Origin: Blastobasis lacticolella
Taxonomy: Eukaryota > Arthropoda > Insecta > Lepidoptera > Blastobasidae
Direction of reading: 5' to 3'
DNA: 64,000 nucleotides
Assembly (NCBI GenBank): GCA_905147135.1
Contig: LR990042.1
Coordinates: forward strand, 8,113,545 to 8,177,544
Shown in pieces: positions 45,132 to 56,580 of this stretch. Numbering within the stretch: the stretch's first letter is position 1; every line of letters starts with the position of its first letter. The translations under genes were made by a program, and so were the position numbers. The notes under the pieces are model-generated. The model searched no databases and had not been told where the DNA came from. It saw only the letters and a list, made by a program, of their open reading frames with translations.

Positions 45132-47116
45132 AACACCTCTTTGCACACTTAGTTGATCCAGCCACGACCCCGTACATTGCTGACTCCACCTTTTACACCG
45201 AATAACTTGAATCCAGTTGCGTATTTCTCGGGCGAAATGGCAACGTAGCATTCTATTATGCGACGTTGCCAAATGTATTCGTTGATAGTACCTATACTCG
45301 ATAAATATTTTTTCAACAATTTCATGCAATAGTGGATCCGTAACGGCAAAATTTTTTAAATACACGACGACTTTTTGGCTCCGAATATATTTCAAAAATC
45401 AATTAGTTTGTTGATCAATTTATATACTCGTACTTCCAGTAATACTTGTTTTGATCCGAATAGGTACCGATACCGTAACGGTAATCTAAATATTTTATAT
45501 TCGCAATGCTCCATACATTGTAAGATCCGCCTCGGTTGTAACGGTGGAGGCACGGGGGAGCACCGCACACCGCAGCCCGCGCCCCATAAGGCCTCGGTCT
45601 AAAGGGCGCGGGGTGCTAACTGTGCGCAAGTCGACATTATTTTAAAGTCGTCATTTTAATTTGTTTTTGAATAAAAAATGAATGAAGAGAAAAATGAAGG
45701 TCAAGGTATGTGTTTTAAATTTAGTACTTACTTACCTAGTTAAGCGATTTTTTTTATCCGAAGTCCCGGCTCGAGAAGCTATAATTTTTAAAGTAAAGAA
45801 CTTATACCAAGTTACGTAGGGACAATTCAAACAATTCGAAATTCAATCCACTCAAAGTAACATACCTACGTGTATTACAAAAATTATTTCACTTAGTCGC
45901 GTCATATTTTAGCGATTTAAAGCGCTGTTTTCTAATGATTTGTGGTAGGTACTGGAACGCGTTAGACACATGGAACGTAAACTTTAGCGGCCGCAATTTC
46001 GAATTAGGTAGTTTGCGTTTCGTTCCAGCGTCATAGTTTGAATTTTTTTCGCGGAATAGGTTCTATTGGTTGTCATTTTTAAACTTGTTATTTCTATTTG
46101 TTCGAAATAAGGTTGTGAATCCTTGAATGGGTTTTTACTAAATTTATAGCTTCTCGTGACGGGGACTTTACAGTTTGTTATCGCTTTCAAGCTGGCATTT
46201 TTTTAAACTGATAATAATATATGCTCCCTTAGCAATATTTGCATGTATTAACAAATCATAATAAAATACAGTGAATTTACTGCCCAATTCAATTAAGTTG
46301 GCTTGAAGGGCTTTCACTTACATTTAATTGTCAATTAAATCTGCTGTTGGTACATTGCTGGCAATTTAAACTTCAAACAAACAAACAAAGATGGAAATTA
46401 AATTAAGTTAAAGAGGTACATTACGTTATTCTATTTTGATAAAGCCCACTTGACTGTTAACACATTGCTATATAATCCTACACGTCGTTCCAACTATTAT
46501 AAAATATTTATTATTTTTAGTTGAACTAGGTATCCAGACCAAAGTTGCAGAAAAATTAAGGACCCTACCTGTTTTGTCGAAAGTCTGTTAATTTATGGTG
46601 TGTAATATAAAGCAAAGTTTGGGTTTGGATTAATAGACATTTTCGTGTGTGACTTATACATAAATTGTGAATGTTGCGTGCTACCTAGGAATATTAAAAG
46701 CATGTTAGTATCTACAAAGTTTGTGTTAAATAATCTAAATTTGTATTACTTAAAAAAGTCTGTATAACACTGACTACATGACTACTTTGTGTGAAGAAAA
46801 TAAATAAAGTTATTTTATATTATTATTATTTATTATTATAAGGCTTCAGGTTATTCAGAGATCTTTTTCGAATTCCGGCTCTCGGCGCTTTTGAAAGCTT
46901 TACAAGTACAATGGAATAAAATAATGACTCCCTAAAATATGTATTTAATGTTAATTCTGGCAAATAGAAGCACTAACATTAATTCCAAACATAATTTACA
47001 ACCATCCCAAAGGGATAGTAACAGAAAGTCACTTTAGTGTCGAATTAGCGCGTATTTATTTTTGTGAACGTGCGTCCACCATTCAACTGATGCGCGCGCG
47101 AGTCTCGTGTCTCAAC

Positions 47117-47863
47117 TAAAGGGTTCGATCCCAGGATAACGAACCTCGGGATCCCGGCCTCATTTTGATCCCGGAATTTTCGGGATAGGATTGAAATTGA
47201 TTTCTTAAATTTATTCCTGAAATTAATTAAAGGATTTCTTCAAGCACGAAGTGTTCTTTCTATTTCCATCGAGCCTGAAGACGCTTTTGCAGCCTTTGCA
47301 CTTATTATGTGCAACAAACTAAAACAAGATTAGAAACAAATCTTTATATCGATTCTTAAGCAAATATTTTGCAATTCAAATACTTAAATAATTATTAGTT
47401 AATATATTTGTATTCACTAATAATTATTTAAGTATTTGAATAAATTATAATATAAAGTAGTTACTGTCAGGTCAACTTTATTTAAAAAAGGTACTGGGTA
47501 ACATAATATTGATCTCTGTAGTTTTTAAGTTTTTGTTGACTTACCTTAATGTCTTACTGAGTAAATTTTTTCACAACTTAATTTGCAATTTTATAGGTCT
47601 CATGTATTGTTGAAATGCGTGGTTCGTCGCAGTTTGATGTATAATCTTGCTTAATCGTTTTTATTTAAAACTTAAATTGTTAAAAGAAAATAATTTTTCT
47701 TTTGGCAATTTAAGTTTGATCGGATTTTGACATTGATTACTAACTTTTTTATTGCTATTTCCAATATAAGTTCAATCCCGGGACTGTCCCGGGATCCCGG
47801 GTTTGACTTTAGATAATCTCGGAATCCCGGAATTAGAAAAAAGGCCCGGGATTGAATCCTCTA
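47117..47863. mobile_element. hAT-like non-autonomous transposon
   Basis: Flanked by a perfect 8-bp direct repeat GTCTCAAC (47109-47116 and 47864-47871), the size produced by hAT transposases. The ends are inverted repeats, TAAAGGGTTCGATCCC and (complement of the right end) TAGAGGATTCAATCCC, matching at 13 of 16 positions. The subterminal zones are full of GGGATCCCGG-like words. The 747-bp interior has no transposase, but a perfect 26-bp stem at 47374-47441. Confidence 0.85.
47374..47441. repeat. perfect 26-bp inverted repeat inside the hAT-like element
   Basis: Arms 47374-47399 and 47416-47441 are exact reverse complements (AT-rich), around a 16-base loop. Confidence 0.9.
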
Positions 47864-48579
47864 GTCTCAACGCCCGCGCTGCTGCCGATGACAATAGCAT
47901 CATACTAATCAGTATACGGTCAAATCACGCACGTACTTACGTACTAACAAATCCACATACAGTCGCACTTTTCCCATACGAGTTAAGGGACTAGGCGCAT
48001 GTGGTACTTAACTTAATAAACCCTTATAATTTCGGTAGGTACCTAATGGTTTTAATAAAACTAGTTTATTTGTTTGGGGACGTCAGAATTTAGCTGGCAT
48101 AGTGGTTCAGGCGTACGTATGCATTTCATTCCAAAGGTTGCAGGTTAAAATCCACCAATGACATTAATAGTACATTACTGCAGCGGCCAGCAACTGGTCA
48201 ATAGTTGTGGCCAAGGCTTGTATAGTACTTTTCTCAAACAATGCGCGGAAATCAAAAACACAATTTTACTTTTTAAGTTCAATGACGAATAACGAACAAT
48301 AATAATTTTTCACGCGCCATAATGTTCCTTTGTTTTTTTTCAATAAACAGCTTTCTATTTGCAAGCCAGTTCGAAATTTAAATAAATCCTTTTATTAGTT
48401 ACCTCCTTGGTAGCCATGTTTCGAAGTAAAAGGTCATTCTATTTTTAAATTCCAGGACAGATATGAGTTTACATAGGTATTTATCTGGCCGCAAAACACG
48501 ACAGATATGGATTTTCATACAACTTATGCCGGCCGCTGCCCGCATGTATCTGGCCAGTACGGCAATTTTGATTTATGCA

Positions 48580-49074
48580 TGCCAGTAACTATCGATTACG
48601 CATACAAGCTTTTCAAAAGGGACTTGTTGGCAGCAGACTTTTAGAAATTGAAAATCATTTAATAAACAAAGAAAATCCTATAGAAAAAAAAGAGTCTGAA
48701 AGTGAAATAACTGATTCATAGATTAACGAAATTGAGAAAAGAAATAATGAAACTGACAGTGACACAGATAGTAAAGAAAATGAAACCAGTAAATGTGATT
48801 ATATTAAGGACAAAAAAATCAAAACTTTCAAAAATAAAGAGAAACAAATAGAAGCAGAAATAAACTATAATATAATTGAAGATAATGAAAGCGACAACAG
48901 TATAATCAATGAAGACAATAATAAAGAGAATGATCACCAAAATAAAAGCGCTATATGTGAATAAAGAAGTGAGAAAATAAGAAACAATAAGAAGAGTAAG
49001 TATGTTAAAGAAAAACAACTAAAGAGAAAAACAAGAAAGACAAAAAAAATAATTACCGATAAAAAAGTTACTTA
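48580..49074 (+). pseudogene. degraded frame for a Lys/Glu/Asn-rich charged protein
   Basis: One frame, read from about 48590, runs RLRIQAFQKGLVGSRLLEIE then a Lys/Glu/Ser/Asn/Asp-rich stretch such as KKESESEITDS, and KENETSKCDYIKDKK, ending at TAA near 49074. It is broken by a TAG at 48718-48720 and a TAA at 48962-48964. The plus strand is strongly purine-rich over 400 bases, unlike the surroundings. I do not recognise it. It may be the remnant of a transposon protein or of a retrocopied gene; it could also be low-complexity DNA that only resembles coding sequence. Confidence 0.35.
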
Positions 49075-49487
49075 ACAAAAGGGCAAAGAAATAGTCCACA
49101 GAAATAGTTACAAAAGGAAAGTGTCCCGTCCAAAAAATAACAAGTATTGAGGTTTGATCTGGAGTCACGTTACTCCAGACTGATTTCCTGTGAGTTTTCC
49201 TTTTTTACCAAACGTGCCAATGAGGAAGCCCTTGGCAAATGCTGCGCCCTGATTGGCCCATTTGAATTGGATCAACAACTGCTCATATGCCAAAAAGGTA
49301 GATTTGTATAAAAATCCCTTAATTATTGTTATTACTCATCGTGACACTTGTGGCTCCGAACAGAGCTACATATTTATGGTCAGCTGGCATTGGATCAACA
49401 AAAGACACCTGGATCAACAAGTGAAAATGGATCAACAAATTACTACCTATACGGCACGTTGGAGCCACAAAGTGCCCAAAGGTATAT

Positions 49488-49513
49488 CTATATATATATA
49501 TATATATATATAA
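49488..49513. repeat. (TA)n microsatellite
   Basis: About 13 TA units at the end of a region with three TGGATCAACAA words (49391, 49410, 49428). Confidence 0.9.
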
Positions 49514-49532
49514 ATTATGTGGTCCGATAGCC

Positions 49533-49949
49533 AATGAGGAGTTTTCCAGTAGGTATAGATAGTTGGTTTCAAAAAGCATCAATAGATGGCGCTCCTACAA
49601 TTTTGGTAATCTTTTTATAATATGTATGATGGTGGCAGTGATTTCATGCAGTCAACTAATACTAAACTTAAAAAGAAAATGTTTATTAATATAAACATAA
49701 CTGTTAAAGGTTGAACGAAGTGTAAAAAGAAATATTTATAGAAGTTAGCACTATGTTCCATTATTATTACAACCTCTAAATGGTTGAAAACTATTGACAA
49801 ATACAATATTATCCATTACAACGTACCCAGTGTTTATATCCTGTTTGCTAAGAACCTATTTCAAGCGATAATCAATTACCAAAATTGTCGGGGCGCCATC
49901 TAGTGAATGGTTAGGAATGCTTTAGATACCTATTGGAAAACTCCTCATT
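49533..49949. mobile_element. 417-bp MITE with 24-bp inverted ends
   Basis: Left end 49533-49556 and right end 49926-49949 are reverse complements at 23 of 24 positions (AATGAGGAGTTTTCCA from either side). The interior is AT-rich and non-coding. A second copy of the same element is split between 53558-53887 and 58341-58473. Confidence 0.85.
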
Positions 49950-50769
49950 ACCTGTCCAACCGTATGACATAAAAAACGAGTGAGCTTTACTGTGGTCGCA
50001 CTATGACTTGTAACATCTCACATCTCCTGGCAGGTCATTTAATCTATTATATATTGGGTTATTTAAAAAATTAACTGATCTGCATTCATCAATTATATAG
50101 CAATATCTATGTCGCACCTGTTGTCGCTTGTCGCGGGCGAGAATACACTTATGCTAGCCGTGCTACGTGATTTAGAATTTCCGTAAAAAACTTAATGAGC
50201 GCTATCTAGTGTATCTTAAGTGGTAATTATTCGGGAGAAACAAAATACATTTTGTGTCATGTATCAATTAATTCACGGTTTTCGGATTTTTTTCTTTACT
50301 TGTGCTATAAGGCAGCTTTTATCTATATCTCAAAAATATAGGTCTAGGGTAGGAACCCTGTAGGTTTTGATGATTATACGACTTCCGGTTTTAATGACTT
50401 ACGCTCCTTTTCACACACATATTGCAGGAGAGGGAACGTAAAAATGTTACACATAAAAAGTTTCAAATAAATGTATTCTAAGTATTTTAATAACATAAAT
50501 AATTGTACGAAATGGATGTAGTACAATTCAAAATGGAAGAGGATCGCTGTTCCCCGTGCTTTTACGCAGATTTACCTGGTTGAATCGTTACCTCATTCTA
50601 AGCTTACCCGTTGCCCGAGGAACGAGATATCTCTCCTCAGCAGCCGAGGCCCAGCATATGGATGGGCCCCGCCTGCTTTCAACTTTAAATTAAACTCGGT
50701 ATCCGGGCAAGAGCTTCATCCTTATGACGTGGATCTTCCAGCTATCCGCATGAGCCGCTTTGGTTGGAC

Positions 50770-50975
50770 TTTTATAATACGTACGGCTAAGGAATAAAAC
50801 ACGTTGCCTGCGAGTGTGTTATCTGATCAATATAATCTGGACGCCTGCAAGGCTAAAATAAATAGGCTGTTCAAAGACGGGCATACTCCAGCGCCGCCGC
50901 CGCTCCTCGGCCGCATTGTTACTTACCAACAGGTGAGATTGTGTCAAATGCGGGTCTTGCGAAACATAAAAAAAC
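50770..50975 (+). mobile_element. jockey/CR1-like LINE 3' end
   Basis: Frame LPASVLSDQYNLDACKAKIN and RLFKDGHTP, related to 39155-39350. Confidence 0.65.
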
Positions 50976-51714
50976 GTTTGCACTTTATACACGTATAAAC
51001 TTTTGCCCGAGACTTCGTCCGGGAAATCGCGGGGAAATAGTTTTCAGGGCAATTCATCTTTTTCCCGGTCTATCATTTTAAATGACCTCCCTAATGTATG
51101 AAAGCTTGTACTACGGAGAGGTCAAACAATATGTCTAAATCTACCCAACCGAATTAGAGGATACATGGCCTAGATATTACGTTGGACCAAAAACTATCAA
51201 ACTGGGAAAACTCCATATAAATCCATTTGGCGTCATTTCAATTTACATTTCATATTATGGTTCTACATCAGGTGTTTCAGTTTCCAAAATCAATTATTTC
51301 AGTAGTTCCGAAAATAAGCGTGTATAAACAGACAAAAAGTAAATTCCAGTTTACAAAATCAATTATACTCTGTATGTTGTAACTGTGTGTAACAACCAAA
51401 AAAATCCATTAAAATCCATCTTGTATTTCCGGAGATGAGCGTGTACAAACAGACAGACAAATTTTAATAATTCTTATTCAATAGACTAATAACTATTGCT
51501 AAGATAGATTTTATAGATAGTAATAACTATTTCTTCATCGTCTTAAATTATTTTTTTGTAAATGTATTATATGTACAGACACAGTTTTTACTGTTTTATT
51601 ATTGTGAGATATAGATTTACTTATACCATTCGGCTTGTTTTCAGCAACTTTTCAGATCTTTAATTGCAATCGGGGTTTTAGTTTTTGTACTACTTTTTTA
51701 ATTAACTGACTTCA

Positions 51715-51754
51715 TGCTATTATTTTCTTGTAGTGTTACAAGAAAATAATAGCA
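51715..51754. repeat. perfect 18-bp hairpin with GTGT loop
   Basis: Arms TGCTATTATTTTCTTGTA (51715-51732) and its exact complement (51737-51754), with a 4-base loop. Confidence 0.9.
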
Positions 51755-51923
51755 ATAATATAATAATAGAATAGAATGTGTATTCTTGGATTAACTACGA
51801 TGTAATTATATTATTACTGCTAATGTAACTTGAAATATGCACGAGAAACAAGACATAAATCACATTATTTTGTAGTAGGTAACTACCTAAACAGACTTCA
51901 GTAATTGACGTGCCGAATAATTT

Positions 51924-52025
51924 AAGGTCACGGACAAAGCTTGTCTAACAACTTTAATTTTGACTACAGCCTACGACTTAGCATCGAGTATATAAACTAG
52001 ACAGCTAATAGAACGATATCATTCA
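51924..52025 (+). promoter_or_regulatory. promoter of CP8 with AAGGTCA site
   Basis: AAGGTCA 51924-51930, TATATAAA 51989-51996 (context CGAGTATATAAACTAGAC), TCATTCA 52019-52025. The words ACAGCCTACGACTTAG between them are shared with CP9 and, less exactly, CP10. Confidence 0.65.
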
Positions 52026-52050
52026 CAGACAGATCCCGAACACAATCACA

Positions 52051-52937
52051 ATGTTCGCCAAAGTAAGAATAAAATGAATTTACAAATCAACACACAGTAG
52101 CATTAAAATCATTATTATTCCCGTTTAGAGATAGTGTCATGACTGTAAATAACTAGTTCATTAATCTATGATGCATTATTATTAGACAGGCTTTTGCCCG
52201 CGACTTCTTCGACGTATTCAGTTCCTTATAACTATCCGAACCCGCTCCCACTGGAACCACATTAGCATTCAGGATAAATTTTGATGATGATGGTGATTAC
52301 TGATGGAAAACTTACTAATATTCCAGATCGTAGCCGTGAGTGCGGTGCTGGCCGTAGCAGCCGCCGGTCTGCTGCCGGAGCCGCACTACTACTCCTCCGC
52401 CGCGGCGGTGTCCTCCCAGAACATCGTGCGCCACGACCAGCCCGCTCAGGTGGCCAAGCTGGCCGTCGCCGCCCCCGTCGCCTACCACGCCGCCCCCGCC
52501 CCAGTTACGTACCACGCCGCTCCCGTCGCCTACCAGGCTGCTCCTATCGCTAAAGTTGTCGCTCAACAGGAGGAAATCGTAAGTGCTATTCTATTAATGT
52601 CGTCTAACTAATTTATCGTAACATTATGAATTATAAATTTATTGTTTTTCTGAATGTACAGGCGTACCCCAAGTACGAGTACACTTACTCCGTGGCCGAC
52701 GGACACACCGGCGATCAGAAGACCCAGCAGGAGGTGCGCGACGGTGATGCCGTGAAGGGCTCCTACTCCTTCCACGAGGCTGACGGCTCCATCAGGACCG
52801 TGGAGTACACCGCTGACGACCACAACGGCTTCAACGCGGTCGTGCATAACACCGCCCCCACCGCCGCCCCCGTGGTCTACAAGGCCGCCCCCGTTGTGGT
52901 CAAGGCCGCGCCTGCCCTCTCTTACTACCACCACTAA
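52051..52937 (+). CDS. CP8, RR-2 cuticular protein
   Basis: Three phase-0 exons: 52051-52062 (MFAK), 52327-52578 and 52662-52937, 179 residues. Signal peptide [18 protein letters not shown]. Exon 2 has [20 protein letters not shown] and DQPAQ, a short set of [10 protein letters not shown] repeats and ends [13 protein letters not shown]. Exon 3 encodes the same RR-2 domain as CP7 with one visible change ([11 protein letters not shown] instead of [11 protein letters not shown]) and the same [21 protein letters not shown] tail. Intron 2 is also nearly identical to that of CP7 (GTAAGTGCTATTCTATTAAT...GAATGTACAG), implying recent duplication or gene conversion of the exon 2/3 region. Secreted chitin-binding cuticle protein. 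The asymmetric similarity (introns 2 alike, introns 1 different) is worth noting. Confidence 0.97.
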
Positions 52938-52992
52938 GACTTTGTCTCGACTGAAACCAAAATGATTGTTGATCTTTTTAACTTATATTAGC

Positions 52993-52998
52993 AATAAA
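52993..52998 (+). promoter_or_regulatory. CP8 poly(A) signal
   Basis: AATAAA, 55 bases past the stop. The AU-rich motif is degenerate here (CTTATATTAG instead of TTATTTATTTAG). Confidence 0.7.
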
Positions 52999-53369
52999 CG
53001 AAACTTAAATTATTTGCTTAATAATTTCTTACCAAATGAACTGGTATTTTTAGGGGTATCATAATATATTAGGGCTCTAATAATATGCGTATGTTATAGA
53101 TATTATAAACATTTCGCAAGAAACTGTATGGTGCTGGTAACGATGGTGGAAACCGCATCGAAATCCGTTGCGTGCTTTAGAAGGAGCTAGGGGAAATACA
53201 TACAGACTGACAAATAGCCAAATACCCTGCAAGAGACTTTAATTAGTACTATGTATGTATAGATAATAAAACTACGCTGGATATGTGGCATAACATAACT
53301 TGACCGGAGAATTAACCCGGTCGGGTACTTCTGGAATAGCCCGGTATTGCAGATAAGATTAAAGAGGCC

Positions 53370-53490
53370 TTAAATATGACTTAATGCCGATATCATGATC
53401 GAAGTCCGGCAGGTGGCCCAAGAAACGAGACGTAAGGACGCTTCATATAGACCCTGGGAGAAGTCGGGATTGGCCGCAAGGATGGTGATG
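53370..53490 (+). mobile_element. RTE-like LINE 3' end
   Basis: CCCAAGAAACGAGACGTAAGGACGC to GGATGGTGATGATGA resembles the degenerate ends at 21200 and 40300. Confidence 0.45.
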
Positions 53491-53557
53491 ATGAGTCGTT
53501 TCATTTGAGTAAATTACCTATTTGTATAATACACATACACAAAGTGCAGTTCAATGA

Positions 53558-53887
53558 ACAGTTTTCCAGTAGGTAATGTCAGTTGGTTTCATAAAGCGTC
53601 AATAGATAAATCGGTATGATTATGGTAGTGATATCATGCATCTAACTAAAAATAAAAAGTTTAATAGTATAAATAGCTTTGATAGGTTGAAAGAAATGAA
53701 AAAATATATATTTATGTAAGTAAGCACTACGTTCTATTTTAATACAAACGTTTTTATATTTCAATTACGTTCATTCTTGATCCTAGCGTGCATGAAACGA
53801 ACTGACTCAGTCAAATTAACTGGTTTTTTTTTGTAATAATTTATTGAGACCTCTAAAATTGTTGAAATCTATTAATCCAGTACAATC
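53558..53887. mobile_element. left half of an interrupted MITE
   Basis: Collinear with the left part of 49533-49949 (AGTTTTCCAGTAGGTA, AGTTGGTTTCATAAAGC, TTCTATTTTAATAC and CCTCTAAAATTGTTGAAATC). Its right half resumes at 58341. Confidence 0.75.
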
Positions 53888-54736
53888 ATAGAGAAAAAAA
53901 ATTATTTACAGAAGCAGAGACTCCATACCGAGTTTCAATTCAGGACAAAATGTCACACATCACTATAACGCACACACAAAGGCAAATGCAGGGACGGAAC
54001 AAGGCAGCCCATCAGCAGATAAGTTATATTTTGCTACGAATTTCTACTCGTAACGAACATAAACAAATCTGACTTAGGGTATATATATTTCGTTCATGTT
54101 TTTAGACTTGTCCTAAATGATAGATAATTTAATATTGTCATTATAATAAAAGGTAAGGTGTCTAGTGAATCAAACCCTAGCCCTGATACCTACCAACGTC
54201 TTTTTGATCTCTCGATCCTACATACCGTGAATCGGCAGTGGGTTATGATTTAGATCGGTATCAATGTTTATTTGTTGCCTCATAACTTCTAAACTAAGTG
54301 GGTAAGTACTTATTTATCGTTAGAAGCGTCTTCATTTTCCACAGGTTGGCCTATGTGAATTCACAATAAATTGGATATGATGCCCTCTAGAGGACATCGT
54401 CATGAACAAAAAAAATTAATTAAGAGGGTGGGTATGTACAAAATATATTAAACAGGCAGCATATTCTTTATTTTCACAAAAAATTCAAATAATGATGGTG
54501 TATCAGGACAGAAGGGACTTGCATCAACTTATTATCTTGTTCTTCAAAATGTTTACAACACAGCACTTCTAATTTGCAAACCAGACATCACCATGTCTGG
54601 TCTTTAGGAAACCTAGTAAAACAAATAAATGTAAAAAAACGTAAAATTGTTTCATAAAATGTCTAAACATTTTAAAAGTAATTTAGGTACATTTTTTAAA
54701 TGAAACCCTAATTTATACATATAAAAATATGGACCG

Positions 54737-56580
54737 CTATGTGCAATATTTGAGTATTAAATTCTATACAACAAATACTAAATCCGACCCTGTTTACATA
54801 TAAATATTTCCATATCTATTTAGACACCGAAATATAACTCAATTGGCCAATAATTTTAAATCTGTCTTTAATGGTATGTTGTTTTAAGATAAAGATTTCA
54901 ATTATTGCAAAGGAGACAGTCTAAAATTTTCCTGACCACCAGCCGGCATAATGAGAGTTGTAATGGATAAAGCTTATAAAACGTAATGTCTTCTCGTAAT
55001 TATTTAAATTCTTTAGCTAGCCAATTTATTTATATTAATATTTAAAATATTACTAATTTGCTATGAAACGAACGCATTCGTGGCATAAAATTATGAACAC
55101 ACCCGAAAAAAGCTATGGATGCACAAACTTATATGACTCGGTGGCCAAAACTGGAACCAAGTGTCGCCATTTTGAAATGTCATGTCAATGCCATTAACAG
55201 CGACGCTGCAACTGGGTTAGATTAAGTTTGTGGCACTGCATAGACAGACAGGTAAAAAAATCCTAGGTTTGGACATTGACAATGACAAGCATGTCATTGT
55301 CTTTGTCATACACTGCCAGTAATGACGAATGAAACTCCATACTCCGTTAGGAAGACCTGCCCTGTGGTTGTAATTTCTATGACGATGATAGGCTGTGTGC
55401 GAGTTAATTAGCCATAATAATATGTATTATGTAGCTGGGGAATTGTAATTATTATTTTAGTTTCTTTTTGGCCACATCCGTCGGCCATGTTATGTATCAA
55501 AAGGTGTGTGTCACGCATTGTACGCATTTTTGCCGTTGAGCCCCTTAAAAGGAGTTTTCTTACAGAGTCATAAACTTGTCAGACCATGTGACAGCGTCGC
55601 TGTTGTTGGCATTGGCATGACATTTCAAAATGACGAGACTTAATACTAGTTTTATCCATTGTGTCAGATAAGTTTTTATTATGTAGTAAAAACCAAGGTT
55701 AAGCAATGCTAGTAATGCAGAGGAGCTGGATGGGTGACCATTTCGTATTTGAGGGTAGTCAAACGTTAGCACCGCAACGAGTTGGAAACTCGTTATGTGT
55801 GCCCCCTAATACCGTTGGCGAAGCGAGGTCGACCGAGGTGTTTTACATACCATGATTCTAAGGAAATCTAGTTCTTGTGCTAGTTGATTTTGGGCACATC
55901 CGTCAGCTATTTTACGTAACATCAAAAGGTATGTCACGTGGCACGCCGCATTACCAGTGTTTTCTCAAAGCGAGAGCATTACACGCATTATTGAACATAA
56001 TGCCCTCTCCTCTTGAAAGGAGTTTTTTCTTTCCTCATTGATTTCTCTTCGCTATGACGAAAAAGACTTCTTACTCCGGGCGTAGAAGGAGTTTCTTCTT
56101 TAATCGTTTACTCTACGGCTTGTTCCAGTGTTGCATGAGTGTCGCGTGAGTGTTGCAGTTTTGCTAATAATATTAAGTTTTCAAAAAATAATTTTGAGGA
56201 ATTGGCTAGACTTAGATTTCCTTTTTCAACTGATTCGAGTTCCGTATTTTACATACTTCCGTTTTTCATTCACTTTGTACCGGCTGGATCTTAGTGAACA
56301 CATTGTATGAACCGATAGACCCTATCCTTTACACTATTGCTATGCATATTTTTATCACAATTTCTAAAATTGATTCCCGATAGCCACGACCACCATTGTT
56401 TATTTACTGGTGAAAGGACAATCCAGATGTATTTCCATACTTTGCGCTTTAACATAACTGTGCAGTACTTTATGCCGCCTTTTAAATGGTTTGATTTATA
56501 TTTGATTAGAAAATTATACCGATGTTTCAAAAGAAACGTTTGGTCGTTGTTGGCTAGAGCAACGTGGTGAACGTAGTCAA
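54737..56580. repeat. 1.84-kb tandem repeat, copy 1
   Basis: Starts CAATATTTGAGTATTAAATT and is repeated from 56581. Shared landmarks: GGAGACAGTCTAAAATTTTC, the palindromic MITE (55128-55226), its reversed partner (55572-55660), and GCACCGCAACGAGTTGG. Copy 1 has an extra segment at about 56334-56519 absent from copy 2. Confidence 0.9.

Larger units (their letters stand above)
44027..51923. other. CP7-CP8 spacer
   Basis: The first 270 bases are the 3' flank shared with CP9. After that the spacer holds the repeats listed separately. A GC-rich patch at 45530-45620 (GGAGCACCGCACACCGCAGC region) is unexplained. ORFs at 45069-45395 (minus) are open but match nothing I know. No gene is supported. 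Confidence 0.5.

Noticed and set aside
45069..45395. 108- and 66-codon minus-strand ORFs
   Set aside because: Open but overlapping in two frames with no start context, domain or splice evidence. May be part of an unknown transposon; too weak to call.
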